In this document: positions 18,787 through 27,710 of the stretch, piece after piece | How positions within the stretch are numbered: the first letter of the stretch is position 1 | How the letters are laid out: each line of letters opens with the position of its first letter | Origin: Frondihabitans sp. Leaf304 | Lineage (GTDB): Bacteria > Actinomycetota > Actinomycetes > Actinomycetales > Microbacteriaceae | Direction of reading: 5' to 3' | Assembly (NCBI RefSeq): GCF_001423105.1 | Contig: NZ_LMNV01000002.1 | Location: forward strand, 640,543-704,542 | Length of the DNA stretch: 64,000 nt | The notes under the pieces: generated by a model | What the model was told of the DNA's origin: nothing | Seen by the model: the letters and a program-made list of their open reading frames with translations, nothing else | Databases searched by the model: none | Made by a program: the position numbers and the translations under genes

Positions 18787-19755
18787 GTGCTTACTTCCGA
18801 GACGAACCGACCGGCCCCGCCTCGACCCGCCACTGCCCGACCGGCCCCGGCCCGCCCCGCACATCGGTCGTTCCGTGTCTCCGTCAAGCGGGTCAGGCGC
18901 CTCAGCCCGAGTTTCGTGCGCATCACGTTCACCGGTGACGATCTCCACGACTTCGGCGACGAGGGTCTCGACCAGCGCATCAAGATCGTGCTGCCTCTGC
19001 CCGAGTCGGGGTACGACACGTTCCCGGTCGACGACGACTGGTACGGCGCCTGGCGACAGCTGCCCGACGGAGCCCGGCACCCGCTCCGTACCTATACGGC
19101 GCGTGCCATTCGCCCGGCCGAGCGCGAAGTCGATGTCGATTTCGTCTCCCACGGCGACACCGGGCCTGCCTCGGCGTGGGCGAATCATGCGAACGTCGGC
19201 GACGACATGATGCTCATCGGGCCCGACGGAACGAGCGGCTGGTCGGGATCCGGCATCGAGTGGAAGCCTGCCGGAGCCGCAACGACGCTTCTGGCCGGAG
19301 ACGAAACTGCCGTGCCGGCCATCGCAGCGATCCTGAACCAGCTGCCGAGCGACGCCCAGGGGTGCGTGTTTCTCGAAGTGCCCACCACGGCCGACGCTCT
19401 CGACCTCGTCAAGCCCGAGGGCGTCCACGTCGAGTGGCTCGACCGCGAGGCCGACCCTGCGGCGCATGGAACCAAGCTCATCGACGCCGTCCGCAACTGG
19501 ACGAGCCGTTACCTCACGGCCACGCACCACGGTAAAGCGATCGACCCGGCCACGCTCAAAGACGTCGACATCGACCACGACATCCTCTGGGAGGTGCCGG
19601 AGGGCCGCGACCTCTCCGGCCAGTTCTACGCGTGGCTTGCCGGTGAAGCCCAAGCGATCAAGACGCTCCGCCGCTTCCTGGTGAGCGAGGTCGGCATCGA
19701 CCGCAGTCAGGTGGCCTTTATGGGGTACTGGCGCGTCGGCAAGTCGGAGAACTGA
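18787..19755 (+). CDS. Siderophore-interacting protein (ferric-siderophore reductase family)
   Basis: A 322-residue flavin reductase-like protein that releases iron from imported ferric siderophores. A Pro/Ala-rich N-terminus is followed by the FAD-binding domain (FVRITFTGDDLHDF, then LRTYTARAI with the Arg-x-Tyr-Thr flavin motif) and the SIP domain (LLAGDETAVPAIAAILNQLP through FYAWLAGEAQAIKTLRRFL). The GTG start sits just after an iron box, so the transcript may be leaderless or nearly so. It is the first gene of a four-gene import operon. Confidence 0.93.
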   Translation: MLTSETNRPAPPRPATARPAPARPAHRSFRVSVKRVRRLSPSFVRITFTGDDLHDFGDEGLDQRIKIVLPLPESGYDTFPVDDDWYGAWRQLPDGARHPLRTYTARAIRPAEREVDVDFVSHGDTGPASAWANHANVGDDMMLIGPDGTSGWSGSGIEWKPAGAATTLLAGDETAVPAIAAILNQLPSDAQGCVFLEVPTTADALDLVKPEGVHVEWLDREADPAAHGTKLIDAVRNWTSRYLTATHHGKAIDPATLKDVDIDHDILWEVPEGRDLSGQFYAWLAGEAQAIKTLRRFLVSEVGIDRSQVAFMGYWRVGKSEN

Positions 19756-19776
19756 TGCACCCGACAAGCACGACCC

Positions 19777-20835
19777 GTGGCTGAGGCCACGACCACCCCG
19801 CGCACCGGCCTGAGCTCGCGAGAAACATCCGCACGTCGCCCGAGGCCGAGTGCTGCTCGTCTGGCACCGGGTCTCGCTCTCGCCGCCGGGATCCTCGCCC
19901 TCGTCCTTCTTCTCAGCGTCGCCGTGGGCACGTACTACGTACCGCTCCCCCGCGTGTGGCAGGCGCTCGTCGACCCCGGCACGAGTTACGCCGACACGGT
20001 GGTGCAGTCGAGGATCCCGCGGACCGTCCTCGGCCTCCTCGCCGGAGCCGCGCTCGCCGTCTCCGGGGTCATCGTCCAGGGCCTCACGCGCAACCCGCTC
20101 GGCGATCCGGGCCTCCTCGGCGTCAACGTGGGCGCCGCCGCGGCGATCGTCACCGGCATCGCTTTCTTCGGTGTCGGCACCGGCTCCGAGCGGGTGTGGC
20201 TCGCCCTTCCCGGCGCTCTGGTCGCGGTAGTCGCCGTCTATGCGCTCGGCTCCAGCCGGCGAGGAACCACTCCGGTCAAGCTGGTCTTGGCCGGAGCGGT
20301 CATCACCGCGATCCTCAGTGCCTACATCCAGGCGATCACGCTCACCCACCCGAATGCCTTCAACAGCTACCGGTTCTGGGTGCTCGGCTCTCTGGCCGGG
20401 CGTGACGCCCAGTTGATCGGGCAGACGCTTCCCTACCTCGTCGCCGGGTTCGCGCTCGCAGCCCTGCTGCCGGGATCCTTGAATGCGCTCGCCCTCGGCG
20501 ACGACACCGCGACATCGCTCGGCGCGAAGGTCGGCCGCACCCGCATCCTCGGTGGTCTCGCAGCCGCCCTACTGTGTGCCGGGGCGACGGCCGCCGTCGG
20601 TCCGATCGCGTTCATCGGGCTCGCTGTGCCCCATATCGTCCGCAGCTTCACGGGCGGCGACCACCGCTGGCTCCTCCCCTTCTCGGCGCTGCTCGGGCCC
20701 GCGATGCTGCTGCTGGCCGACATCGTCGGCCGCGTCATCGCGAGCCCGCAGGAGCTCGAGGTCGGCGTCGTGACCGCGTTCCTCGGCGCTCCGGTGCTGC
20801 TGTGGGCCGTGCGCAGGATCCGAGGGCGCGAGTGA
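19777..20835 (+). CDS. FecCD-family iron-siderophore ABC permease 1
   Basis: A 352-residue integral membrane subunit of a BtuCD-type siderophore importer, with about nine to ten hydrophobic helices. FecCD hallmarks are RIPRTVLGLLAGAALAVSG, VQGLTRNPLGDPGLLGVN and, near the C-terminus, GPIAFIGLAVPHIVRSFTG (ATPase coupling region). The GTG start lies 21 bases after the SIP stop. The 3' end overlaps the next permease as GTGA. No substrate-binding protein is encoded in this operon; it must lie elsewhere. Confidence 0.93.
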   Translation: MAEATTTPRTGLSSRETSARRPRPSAARLAPGLALAAGILALVLLLSVAVGTYYVPLPRVWQALVDPGTSYADTVVQSRIPRTVLGLLAGAALAVSGVIVQGLTRNPLGDPGLLGVNVGAAAAIVTGIAFFGVGTGSERVWLALPGALVAVVAVYALGSSRRGTTPVKLVLAGAVITAILSAYIQAITLTHPNAFNSYRFWVLGSLAGRDAQLIGQTLPYLVAGFALAALLPGSLNALALGDDTATSLGAKVGRTRILGGLAAALLCAGATAAVGPIAFIGLAVPHIVRSFTGGDHRWLLPFSALLGPAMLLLADIVGRVIASPQELEVGVVTAFLGAPVLLWAVRRIRGRE

Positions 20836-21923
20836 GCGCCGAGGGGTCGCGGCCAGGGATAGCCCCGGACGCCGCTCTGAGCTCGACCGCGACGAGGCGA
20901 CCCGTCGTCCGCGTCGGATCCTGGTTGAGCCTGCCCTATCGGCGTCGGTCGGTCGTCGTGGGAGGAATCCTCGCCGTCGGCGTTCTGCTGCTCGCCCTCC
21001 TGACACTCACCCTCGGCACCCTCGGCATCCCGCTGACCGAGCTTCCCGCCGCGATCGCGAGCCCTAAGCCGGGCCGCACCGAGTTCGTCCTCAATGTCCT
21101 CCGGGGCCCGCGTCTCGTGACCGCGATCGGCACCGGTGCGGCTCTCGGCGTCGCGGGGGCGCTGTTCCAGACGGTGACGCGGAACCCGCTCGGGAGCCCG
21201 GACGTGATCGGGCTCGGCGCGGGAGCAAGCGCCGGTGCCGCCTGCTTCGGATTGCTGCTGCCGGGGATCCTGCCCGTACCCGCCGGGGCCCTCGTGGGAG
21301 CACTGGTCGCGATGGGCCTCGTGTGGCTCGGCACCGGGCGGGGCTTTTCGTCGCCGGGCCGGATGATCCTCGTCGGCATCGCCGTCTCGGCCATGGCCGT
21401 CGCCTTCGTGCAGTACGTCATGACGCGCGTCAATCAGCAGGAGGCGACGACCCTCGCCGCCTACATCAGCGGCACGCTCGCCGACCGCGACTGGGGCGAT
21501 GCGACCGAGATCTGGGTTGCCGTCATCGTGCTCGTTCCTTTCGCACTGCTTCTCGGCCGTCGCCTCGACCTGGTCGAGATGGGAGACGACGTCGCAGACT
21601 CGCTCGGGGGCCGGTCATCGCTGACCCGCACCCTCGTCGTGCTTGTGGCTATCGGTCTCGGCACGGCAGCCGTGGCCGCGACGGGTCCGATCTCGTTCGT
21701 CGCCCTGACCGCACCGCAGGTCGCCCGACGGCTCGCGAAGGCACCGGGCGCCGGGATCCTGCTCTCCGCGCTCTTCGGCGCCGTCATCCTCATGGCGGCC
21801 GATCTGCTCGTGCAGCAGTCGCCGTTCGGCGCGCAACTACCGGTCGGGCTCCTCACGGCGATGGTGGGCGGCGTCTATCTCGGATATCTGCTGCTCCGCG
21901 AATGGAAGAAAGGGACCATCTGA
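20832..21923 (+). CDS. FecCD-family iron-siderophore ABC permease 2
   Basis: A 363-residue partner permease of the same importer. After a polar N-terminus of about 40 residues come RGPRLVTAIGTGAALGVAGA, FQTVTRNPLGSPDVIG and the coupling region GPISFVALTAPQVARRLAK. The GTG start at 20832 overlaps the previous stop; the stop at 21923 overlaps the ATPase start (TGATG). The two permeases form the heterodimer typical of FepD/FepG-type systems. Confidence 0.93.
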   Translation: MSAEGSRPGIAPDAALSSTATRRPVVRVGSWLSLPYRRRSVVVGGILAVGVLLLALLTLTLGTLGIPLTELPAAIASPKPGRTEFVLNVLRGPRLVTAIGTGAALGVAGALFQTVTRNPLGSPDVIGLGAGASAGAACFGLLLPGILPVPAGALVGALVAMGLVWLGTGRGFSSPGRMILVGIAVSAMAVAFVQYVMTRVNQQEATTLAAYISGTLADRDWGDATEIWVAVIVLVPFALLLGRRLDLVEMGDDVADSLGGRSSLTRTLVVLVAIGLGTAAVAATGPISFVALTAPQVARRLAKAPGAGILLSALFGAVILMAADLLVQQSPFGAQLPVGLLTAMVGGVYLGYLLLREWKKGTI

Positions 21924-22747
21924 TGTCCGCTGCCCCCTCTGCTCCCGCTATAGGTGCCGCGCCGAGTTCGCTCACCGCCACCGGCCTCCGGCTCGCCTAC
22001 GACGACCGGGTGATCGTCGACGGTCTCGACTTCGCCGTTCCGGCCGGGGAGCTCACCGTGATCATCGGCCCGAACGCGTGTGGCAAGTCGACGCTGCTCA
22101 AGGCCCTCGCCCGCACGCTGGAGCCCTCCGCCGGGCAGGTGTCGCTCGACGGCAAGCCGCTCTCGTCGTACCGCAGCAAAGACATCGCCAAGCGGCTCGG
22201 CATGTTGCCGCAGAGCCCGATCGCCCCCGAGGCGATCACGGTGCGCGACCTCGTCGGTCGAGGGCGGTTTCCGCACCAGGGGGTGTTCCGGCAGTGGTCG
22301 GTCTCAGACGAGGCGGCCTGCGACCGGGCGATGGAGTCGACCGGGGTGGCCGAGCTCGCCGACCGGCAGGTCGCCGAGCTGTCGGGAGGCCAGCGCCAGC
22401 GCGCCTGGATCGCGATGGCCCTGGCGCAAGAGACGGAGCTGCTGCTGCTCGACGAGCCGACCACCTTCCTCGACATCGCCCACCAGTACGAGGTGCTCGA
22501 GCTCGCTGCACGTCTGCACCGGGAGGGCCGCACGCTCGTCGTGGTGCTGCACGACCTCAACCAGGCCGCGCGCTATGCGACCCACCTCGTCGTCATGAAG
22601 GAGGGGGCGATCGTGGCCCAGGGCGCTCCGGGCGAGATCGTGACAGCGCAGCTCGTCGACGAGGTGTTCGGATTGCCGTGCCAGATCATCGACGACCCGC
22701 AGTCGCACACGCCGATGGTGGTGCCGCTGGCGGCTGTGGCTCGCTGA
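21923..22747 (+). CDS. Iron-siderophore ABC transporter ATPase (FepC-like)
   Basis: A 274-residue nucleotide-binding subunit that powers the two FecCD permeases. Walker A is GPNACGKST (residues 49-57), the signature is LSGGQRQRAWIAMALAQ, Walker B is LLLLDEPTTFLD and the switch histidine is in VVLHDLNQA. Both the ITVRDLVGRGRFPHQG segment and TTFLDIAHQYEVLELA are characteristic of FepC/FhuC ATPases. It ends the operon; the inverted repeat at 22754 follows. Confidence 0.95.
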   Translation: MSAAPSAPAIGAAPSSLTATGLRLAYDDRVIVDGLDFAVPAGELTVIIGPNACGKSTLLKALARTLEPSAGQVSLDGKPLSSYRSKDIAKRLGMLPQSPIAPEAITVRDLVGRGRFPHQGVFRQWSVSDEAACDRAMESTGVAELADRQVAELSGGQRQRAWIAMALAQETELLLLDEPTTFLDIAHQYEVLELAARLHREGRTLVVVLHDLNQAARYATHLVVMKEGAIVAQGAPGEIVTAQLVDEVFGLPCQIIDDPQSHTPMVVPLAAVAR

Positions 22748-22753
22748 CCGGGC

Positions 22754-22829
22754 CGCAAATTCGAGAGCGATCCCGGCAGCGAGAGGCAGCTGGCCCGGCG
22801 TGTCGCCGCGGATCGCTCTCACATTTGCC
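22754..22829. repeat. Long intergenic inverted repeat, family GAGAGCGATCC
   Basis: Arms 22754-22773 and 22810-22829 match at 17 of 20 positions around the core GAGAGCGATCC. It occupies the space between the convergent ends of the FepC-like gene and the short SIP-domain gene. It is homologous to 9277-9352 and 49278-49338. Confidence 0.85.
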
Positions 22830-22862
22830 CGCGGGCGACTGCTCGACGATCAGTCGCAGACG

Positions 22863-23288
22863 TTACAGAGCCGGCGCGGGGCTGGCGAACATCTCGCCGA
22901 GGTCGTGCCGGAGGTCGTAGGCGAACGAGGCGGGGCCGCCGATCCAGAACACGTAGTCGCTGGTGACGAGTGACTCGGAGTCGACGAAGAACTCCCCCAC
23001 CCAGGCGCGAACGGCACGGTCGAGGGCCATGCCGGAGAGGCAGCGTTCGCCGGTGCCGGGCCGTCCGCTGCGACGCGACCGGTCGAGCCAGGAGATCGCG
23101 ACGCGACCGGGAGCGGTGATGGGCACGATCTCAGACGCGTCGGCGACCTCGATGAACACCTGGCCTCGCGCACAGATCGGGAGCACCTCGAGCATCGTCT
23201 TAATGTCGTCGATCGACGACGTGTCGCCGGCGAAGAGGATGCGCGTGGCCGACGGCTGGAGCTCGGGGGTGCTGTGTGCGAGGTACAT
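22863..23288 (-). CDS. Stand-alone SIP-domain protein
   Basis: A 141-residue protein corresponding only to the C-terminal SIP (NADPH-binding-like) domain of siderophore-interacting proteins: RILFAGDTSSIDDIKTMLEVLP at the start and SDYVFWIGGPASFAYDLRHDL at the end. The N-terminal FAD-binding domain is absent, so it cannot be a reductase alone; it may be a partner, a regulator or a decayed copy. ATG 23288 follows GGAAGGA. An iron box lies 14-32 bases upstream. Confidence 0.8.
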   Translation of the reverse strand: MYLAHSTPELQPSATRILFAGDTSSIDDIKTMLEVLPICARGQVFIEVADASEIVPITAPGRVAISWLDRSRRSGRPGTGERCLSGMALDRAVRAWVGEFFVDSESLVTSDYVFWIGGPASFAYDLRHDLGEMFASPAPAL

Positions 23289-23301
23289 GAGTCCTTCCAA
23301 T

Positions 23302-23320
23302 ATAGGTAAGGCTTACCTAT
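23302..23320. promoter_or_regulatory. DtxR/IdeR iron box between divergent genes
   Basis: ATAGGTAAGGCTTACCTAT has nine-base arms that are perfectly complementary around a central G and closely fits the DtxR/IdeR consensus. It lies directly upstream of the SIP-domain gene and within the shared 232-bp region with the ABC transporter starting at 23521, so iron repression of at least the first is expected. Confidence 0.85.
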
Positions 23321-23365
23321 TCCGCCAGCGCACCCGCCGGGCAGTGGCCGCATTCTCTCGATGCC

Positions 23366-23521
23366 GTGGTAATTTCTCTTCTGGCCGACGGTTCAGCAGT
23401 GATCTTCGGCGGGGGCGATCTTCCGTTCAGCAGCGACGGAATGGTCCGCATCGACAACGTGTTCATCAGCAACAGGTGTCTCCCGGCGTCCACATCCGCT
23501 CCGAAAGGTCTGCCTCACTGA
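23366..23521 (+). other. Possible small upstream ORF (51 codons) coupled to the ABC binding protein
   Basis: A GTG-initiated frame encodes 51 residues (including VVISLLADGSAVIFGGGDL) and ends at a TGA that overlaps the ATG of the substrate-binding protein (TGATG). An internal ATG at 23441 would give 26 residues. The central codons have GC-rich third positions. No good ribosome-binding site precedes either start, so it may be chance; the overlap would allow coupled translation of the next gene, whose own SD is weak. Confidence 0.3.
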
Positions 23522-25044
23522 TGAGCTCTGCTCGCATCCGTACCACCCGCGCCCGTCTTCTCGCCGCCACCGCCCTGGCGGCCACCTCCGCCCTGATCCT
23601 CGCGGGCTGCACCGCAGGATCCGCGCCGAACGGCACCGGCACCCCCGATACATCCGCCACCGTCACCGTCGGCCTCGTACTCGAGCCCACCGACCTCGAC
23701 ATCCGCACCACCGCCGGCATCGCCCTCGATCAGGTTCTGATCGACAACGTCTACCAGGGCCTCGTCGGGCGAACCTCGACGAACAAGATCGTCGATGTGC
23801 TCGCCAAGAGCCACACCGTCTCGTCCGACGGCCTCACCTACGCCTTCCCCTTGCAGACGGGCGTGAGCTTCGGTGACGGGAAGGCCATGACCCCGGCCGA
23901 CGTCGTCTGGTCGCTCGAGCAGGTCAAGAAGACGAAGACGTTCGTCAATTCGGCCGATCTCGCGAAGGTGAAGACCATCTCGGCGAGCGGCAACACGATC
24001 ACACTGAAGCTCTCGCAGCCCGATTCGAACCTGCTCTGGGCCCTCTCCGGCCGCGCCGGGCTGGTGCTCGAAAAGGCCGCGACGAACGACCTCAAGACGA
24101 CCGCGAACGGCACCGGCCCGTACAAGCTGACGACGTGGAAGCAGGGCGACAGCATCGCTCTCACCCGCAACGGAGACTACTGGGGCACCAAGGCCAAGGT
24201 CGCGGGCGTGACGTTCCGCTACTACACCAGCCCCTCGGCCGCCATCAACGCGGTCATCTCGGGCGACGTCGACGTGCAGACCGCAGTCGACGCGACACTC
24301 AAGTCGCAGCTCACCGGGGTCGACGGCATCAGCCTCAAGTCGGGCAAGACCACCGACAAATACACGCTGGCCTTCAACAACAGGGTCAAGCCGTTAACCG
24401 ACATCCGGGTGCGCCAGGCGATCCGCGAGGCGATCGACAGCAAGGCGCTGATCGCGGCCCTCGGCGGCTCGGGTGTCACACAGGGCGGTCCCATTCCCGC
24501 CCTCGACCCCGGCTACGAAGACCTCTCGAGCGTCGACGCCTACAACCCCGACAACGCCAAGAAGCTGCTCAAAGCGGCCGACGCGGAGAACCTCACGCTC
24601 GACCTCACCTACGCCAACTTCTACCCCGCGGCTATCGGCGACGTGCTCACCTCCGATCTGAAGAAGGTCGGCATCACGCTGAACGTCAAGCAGACCGACT
24701 TCACCACCTGGATCAACAACGTGCTCGTCGACCACGACTATGAGCTGAGCATCGTCAATCACGCCGAGTCGCACGACTTCGGCAACTGGGCCAACCCCGA
24801 CTACTACTTCGGGTACGACAACAAGAAGGTGCAGCAGCTCTACTCCGAATCGCTCTCGGCGACCGACGAGGCCACCGCGGCGGACAAACTGAAGCAGGCA
24901 GCGAAGATCGTTGCGAACGACGCGCCCGCTGACTGGCTCTACACCGCGACGACCCTGACGGCTGTGCACGATGGCATCACGGGGTTCCCGACGTCGTCGA
25001 CCTCCGCCCGCCTCGACCTGGCCGACCTGGCGAAGTCCGAGTGA
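23521..25044 (+). CDS. ABC transporter substrate-binding lipoprotein, family 5 (peptide/nickel type)
   Basis: A 507-residue exported binding protein. The signal peptide ends in the lipobox LILAGC (Cys30). The family-5 core includes TVGLVLEPTDLDIRTTAG, FPLQTGVSFGDGKAMTPADVVWSLE and GTGPYKLTTWKQGDSIALTR. Such proteins bind oligopeptides, nickel, haem or metallophores. The iron box upstream and two SIP genes nearby favour a metal or metallophore ligand, but that is inference. Four transporter genes follow in the same direction. Confidence 0.9.
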   Translation: MSSARIRTTRARLLAATALAATSALILAGCTAGSAPNGTGTPDTSATVTVGLVLEPTDLDIRTTAGIALDQVLIDNVYQGLVGRTSTNKIVDVLAKSHTVSSDGLTYAFPLQTGVSFGDGKAMTPADVVWSLEQVKKTKTFVNSADLAKVKTISASGNTITLKLSQPDSNLLWALSGRAGLVLEKAATNDLKTTANGTGPYKLTTWKQGDSIALTRNGDYWGTKAKVAGVTFRYYTSPSAAINAVISGDVDVQTAVDATLKSQLTGVDGISLKSGKTTDKYTLAFNNRVKPLTDIRVRQAIREAIDSKALIAALGGSGVTQGGPIPALDPGYEDLSSVDAYNPDNAKKLLKAADAENLTLDLTYANFYPAAIGDVLTSDLKKVGITLNVKQTDFTTWINNVLVDHDYELSIVNHAESHDFGNWANPDYYFGYDNKKVQQLYSESLSATDEATAADKLKQAAKIVANDAPADWLYTATTLTAVHDGITGFPTSSTSARLDLADLAKSE

Positions 25045-25051
25045 CCGGCCG

Positions 25052-26005
25052 GTGATCCGGTTCGTCCTGTCGCGACTGGTGCTGCTGGTCGTCGGCCTCG
25101 CCGCAGCCAGCGCGCTGATCTTCTTCACGCTGCGGCTGCTGACGGGCGACGTCGCGCAGGTGATCGCCGGCACGCAGGGCACCGCCGAACAGGTCGCCGC
25201 TATCCGGTCGTCGCTCGGGCTCGACCGGCCGCTGCCTGTTCAGTACGCCGACTGGATCCTCGGCCTGCTGCACGGCGACCTCGGTCGCTCGATCGTGACC
25301 GGCTCGTCGGTGGCGTCGCAGCTCGGCCAGAAGCTCGCCGTCACGCTGCCTCTCGCCGGGCTCTCGCTGGTGATCGGACTCGTCGTGGGCATCCCCCTCG
25401 GCGTCGTGTCGGCGATCCGACATCGGCGCCCGAGCGGCACGGCGATCTCGGTCGTCGCTCAGGCCATCGCGGCGATCCCCGCGGTCTGGGGCGGCATGAT
25501 CCTGATCGCCGTGTTCGCGGTCACGCTGAAACTGCTTCCGACGCAGGGGTTCCCGAGCGACGGCTGGCAGGATCCGGCACGCGCCCTGCGCAGCATCCTC
25601 CTGCCGGCCCTCACGATCGGGCTGATCGAGGGCGCCGTCCTGCTCCGCTTCACCCGATCGGCCACTCTCGGTGCGCTCAACGAGGACTACGTCCGAACGG
25701 CCGCGTCGAAGGGCATGACCCGGACGCAGGCCGTCGTGCGGCACGGTCTGCCCAATGTACTGCTCAGCGTCGTGTCGGTCCTCGGCGTCCAGCTGGCAGC
25801 GCTGCTCGTCGGCGCCGTGCTCGTCGAGCAGCTCTTCGCGCTCCCGGGTGTCGGCCGGATGCTCGTCTCCGACGTCGGCGTGCGCGACCTCCCGAAGGTC
25901 CAGGGCGAGCTGCTCGCGCTGACGGGCCTCGTGCTGATTCTCGGGTTCGTCGTCGACCTGGTGCACCGCGCCGTCGATCCGCGACTGCGGGAGCCGGGCG
26001 AGTGA
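25052..26005 (+). CDS. Peptide/nickel-type ABC permease (DppB-like)
   Basis: A 317-residue membrane subunit with an N-terminal helix (VIRFVLSRLVLLVVGLAAAS) and the family pattern GTAEQVAAIRSSLGLDRPLPVQYADWILGLLHGDLGRS. The inner-membrane coupling motif is EDYVRTAASKGMTRTQAVVRHGLPN. The GTG start is eight bases after the binding-protein stop; its stop overlaps the next gene as GTGA. It forms a heterodimer with the product of the next gene. Confidence 0.92.
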   Translation: MIRFVLSRLVLLVVGLAAASALIFFTLRLLTGDVAQVIAGTQGTAEQVAAIRSSLGLDRPLPVQYADWILGLLHGDLGRSIVTGSSVASQLGQKLAVTLPLAGLSLVIGLVVGIPLGVVSAIRHRRPSGTAISVVAQAIAAIPAVWGGMILIAVFAVTLKLLPTQGFPSDGWQDPARALRSILLPALTIGLIEGAVLLRFTRSATLGALNEDYVRTAASKGMTRTQAVVRHGLPNVLLSVVSVLGVQLAALLVGAVLVEQLFALPGVGRMLVSDVGVRDLPKVQGELLALTGLVLILGFVVDLVHRAVDPRLREPGE

Positions 26006-26922
26006 GCGGCGTGGAGACCGTGGAAGAGGCCCGCACAACCGGGCGCCGCACGCGCCGGGCGCCGTGGTTGGCCGAACTGCTGCGCCGGCCCGCCGGGGTC
26101 GCGGCGGGAGCCTGGATCCTCGTGCTCGTCGTCTCGGCGGTCGTCTCGTCGTTCTGGACTCCGCACGACCCGTTCGAGGCCGACCCAGCGTCGATGTGGC
26201 AGACCCCATCCGGGGCGCACCTGTTCGGGACCGACGGCATCGGCCGCGACATCTTCAGCTACGTCTTCGCCGCGAGTCGCACGACGGTGCTCGTCGCGGT
26301 CTCGGCCGGGCTCCTCGCCACGGTCGTCGGCGTCGGGTTGTCGGCCCTCGGCTCGCTCACGGCCCGGTGGGTGCGCGAGTCGATGGCCGTCGTGATCGAC
26401 ATCCTGATCGCGTTCCCGACGATCCTCATCGCCATGCTGCTGTCGTCGATCCTCGGCGGGTCGCTCTTCGTCGTCGTCACCGCCGTCGGCATCGGCTACG
26501 GCGTGAACATCTCGCGGGTGTCGCGCGCCGAGATCCGCCGCGTGGGGCGCACCGACTACGTGCTCGCCGCTCGCGCGAGCGGAGTCGGACCGGCCGGGAT
26601 CCTCGGCCGCCACATCCTGCCGAACGTCGCCCCGGTGTTCGTCGTGCAGCTGTCGCTCGCCATGGCGACGTCGATTCTGGCGGAGGCCGGGCTGTCGTAT
26701 CTCGGTTACGGCGCCTCCGCGTCGACCGCGTCGTGGGGCCGCCTGCTGAACGACCTGCAGGTGTACATCGCGATCCACCCGGGCAGCGTGGTCTGGCCGG
26801 GGCTCGCGATCACCCTCACCGTGCTGGCCTTCAATCTGCTCGGCGACGCGATCCGCGAGGTCAGCGATCCGCGACTCCGCACCGCCTCAAACCGCGCCGA
26901 CCGGCGGAGGAACCACTCATGA
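26002..26922 (+). CDS. Peptide/nickel-type ABC permease (DppC-like)
   Basis: A 306-residue partner permease. An arginine-rich N-terminus precedes the first helix; HLFGTDGIGRDIFSYVFAASR is the DppC hallmark and TDYVLAARASGVGPAGILGRHILPN the coupling loop. Several hydrophobic segments follow. The GTG start overlaps the upstream stop and the stop overlaps the ATPase start as ATGA, so all five transporter genes are one transcription unit. Confidence 0.92.
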   Translation: MSGVETVEEARTTGRRTRRAPWLAELLRRPAGVAAGAWILVLVVSAVVSSFWTPHDPFEADPASMWQTPSGAHLFGTDGIGRDIFSYVFAASRTTVLVAVSAGLLATVVGVGLSALGSLTARWVRESMAVVIDILIAFPTILIAMLLSSILGGSLFVVVTAVGIGYGVNISRVSRAEIRRVGRTDYVLAARASGVGPAGILGRHILPNVAPVFVVQLSLAMATSILAEAGLSYLGYGASASTASWGRLLNDLQVYIAIHPGSVVWPGLAITLTVLAFNLLGDAIREVSDPRLRTASNRADRRRNHS

Positions 26923-27710
26923 GCCTCATCGTCACCGGCCTCACCGTCACCATCGGCGGTCGCACCGTCGTCGACGACCTCTCGTTCACGGTCGCCGACG
27001 GGGAGCGCTTCGGTCTCATTGGCGAATCAGGATCCGGCAAATCGCTCACCATCCTCTCGCTGCTGGGCCTCGCCCCCGAAGCCGCCCACGTCACCGGAAG
27101 CGCCGTTCTCGACGGCACCGAGTTGATCGGCCTCTCCGAGGAGGAGCTCGCGACCATCCGCGGCAACCGGGTCGGCATGGTGTTCCAAGATCCGCAGTCG
27201 GCGCTCAACCCGCTCCACCGCATCGGGCGACAGATCGTCGAGCCGCTGCGTCTGCACGGGGGCAGGAACGAGCGGCTGTCGAAGGCCGAGCTGCGCGAGC
27301 GGGCCGTCGAGGCGGTGCGCGAGGTCGGGCTGCCGGATCCTGAATCCCTCGTCGATGCGTACCCGCACCAGCTCTCGGGCGGGCAACGACAGCGAGTCGG
27401 AATCGCGATCGCGCTGGCCTGCCGACCGGGTCTGCTGCTCGCCGACGAGCCGACCACCGCACTCGACGTGACGACACAGGCCGAGATTCTCGCCCTGTTC
27501 GAGCGACTCGTCTCGTCCCGGGGCACCTCGCTCGTCTTCGTCACGCACGACCTCGCGGTGCTGTCGCAGATCGCCGACGACGTGGCGGTGCTCTCGGCCG
27601 GGCACATGGTCGAACGGGGCCCGGTCGCCACGCTGCTCGAAGCTCCGACGCACCCGGTGACCCGGGGTCTCGTCGCCGCCGCCCGCGCTACGATCTGGAG
27701 CGCCTCGTGA
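26919..27710 (+). CDS. Peptide/nickel-type ABC ATPase (DppD-like)
   Basis: A 263-residue nucleotide-binding subunit. Walker A is GESGSGKS, the signature LSGGQRQRVGIAIALACRP, Walker B LLLADEPTTALD, and the switch region FVTHDLAVLSQIAD. The DppD C-terminal cysteines (Fe-S in some homologues) are absent and the protein is shorter than typical DppD. GGCGGAGG precedes the ATG. It overlaps both neighbours by four bases. Confidence 0.92.
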   Translation: MSLIVTGLTVTIGGRTVVDDLSFTVADGERFGLIGESGSGKSLTILSLLGLAPEAAHVTGSAVLDGTELIGLSEEELATIRGNRVGMVFQDPQSALNPLHRIGRQIVEPLRLHGGRNERLSKAELRERAVEAVREVGLPDPESLVDAYPHQLSGGQRQRVGIAIALACRPGLLLADEPTTALDVTTQAEILALFERLVSSRGTSLVFVTHDLAVLSQIADDVAVLSAGHMVERGPVATLLEAPTHPVTRGLVAAARATIWSAS

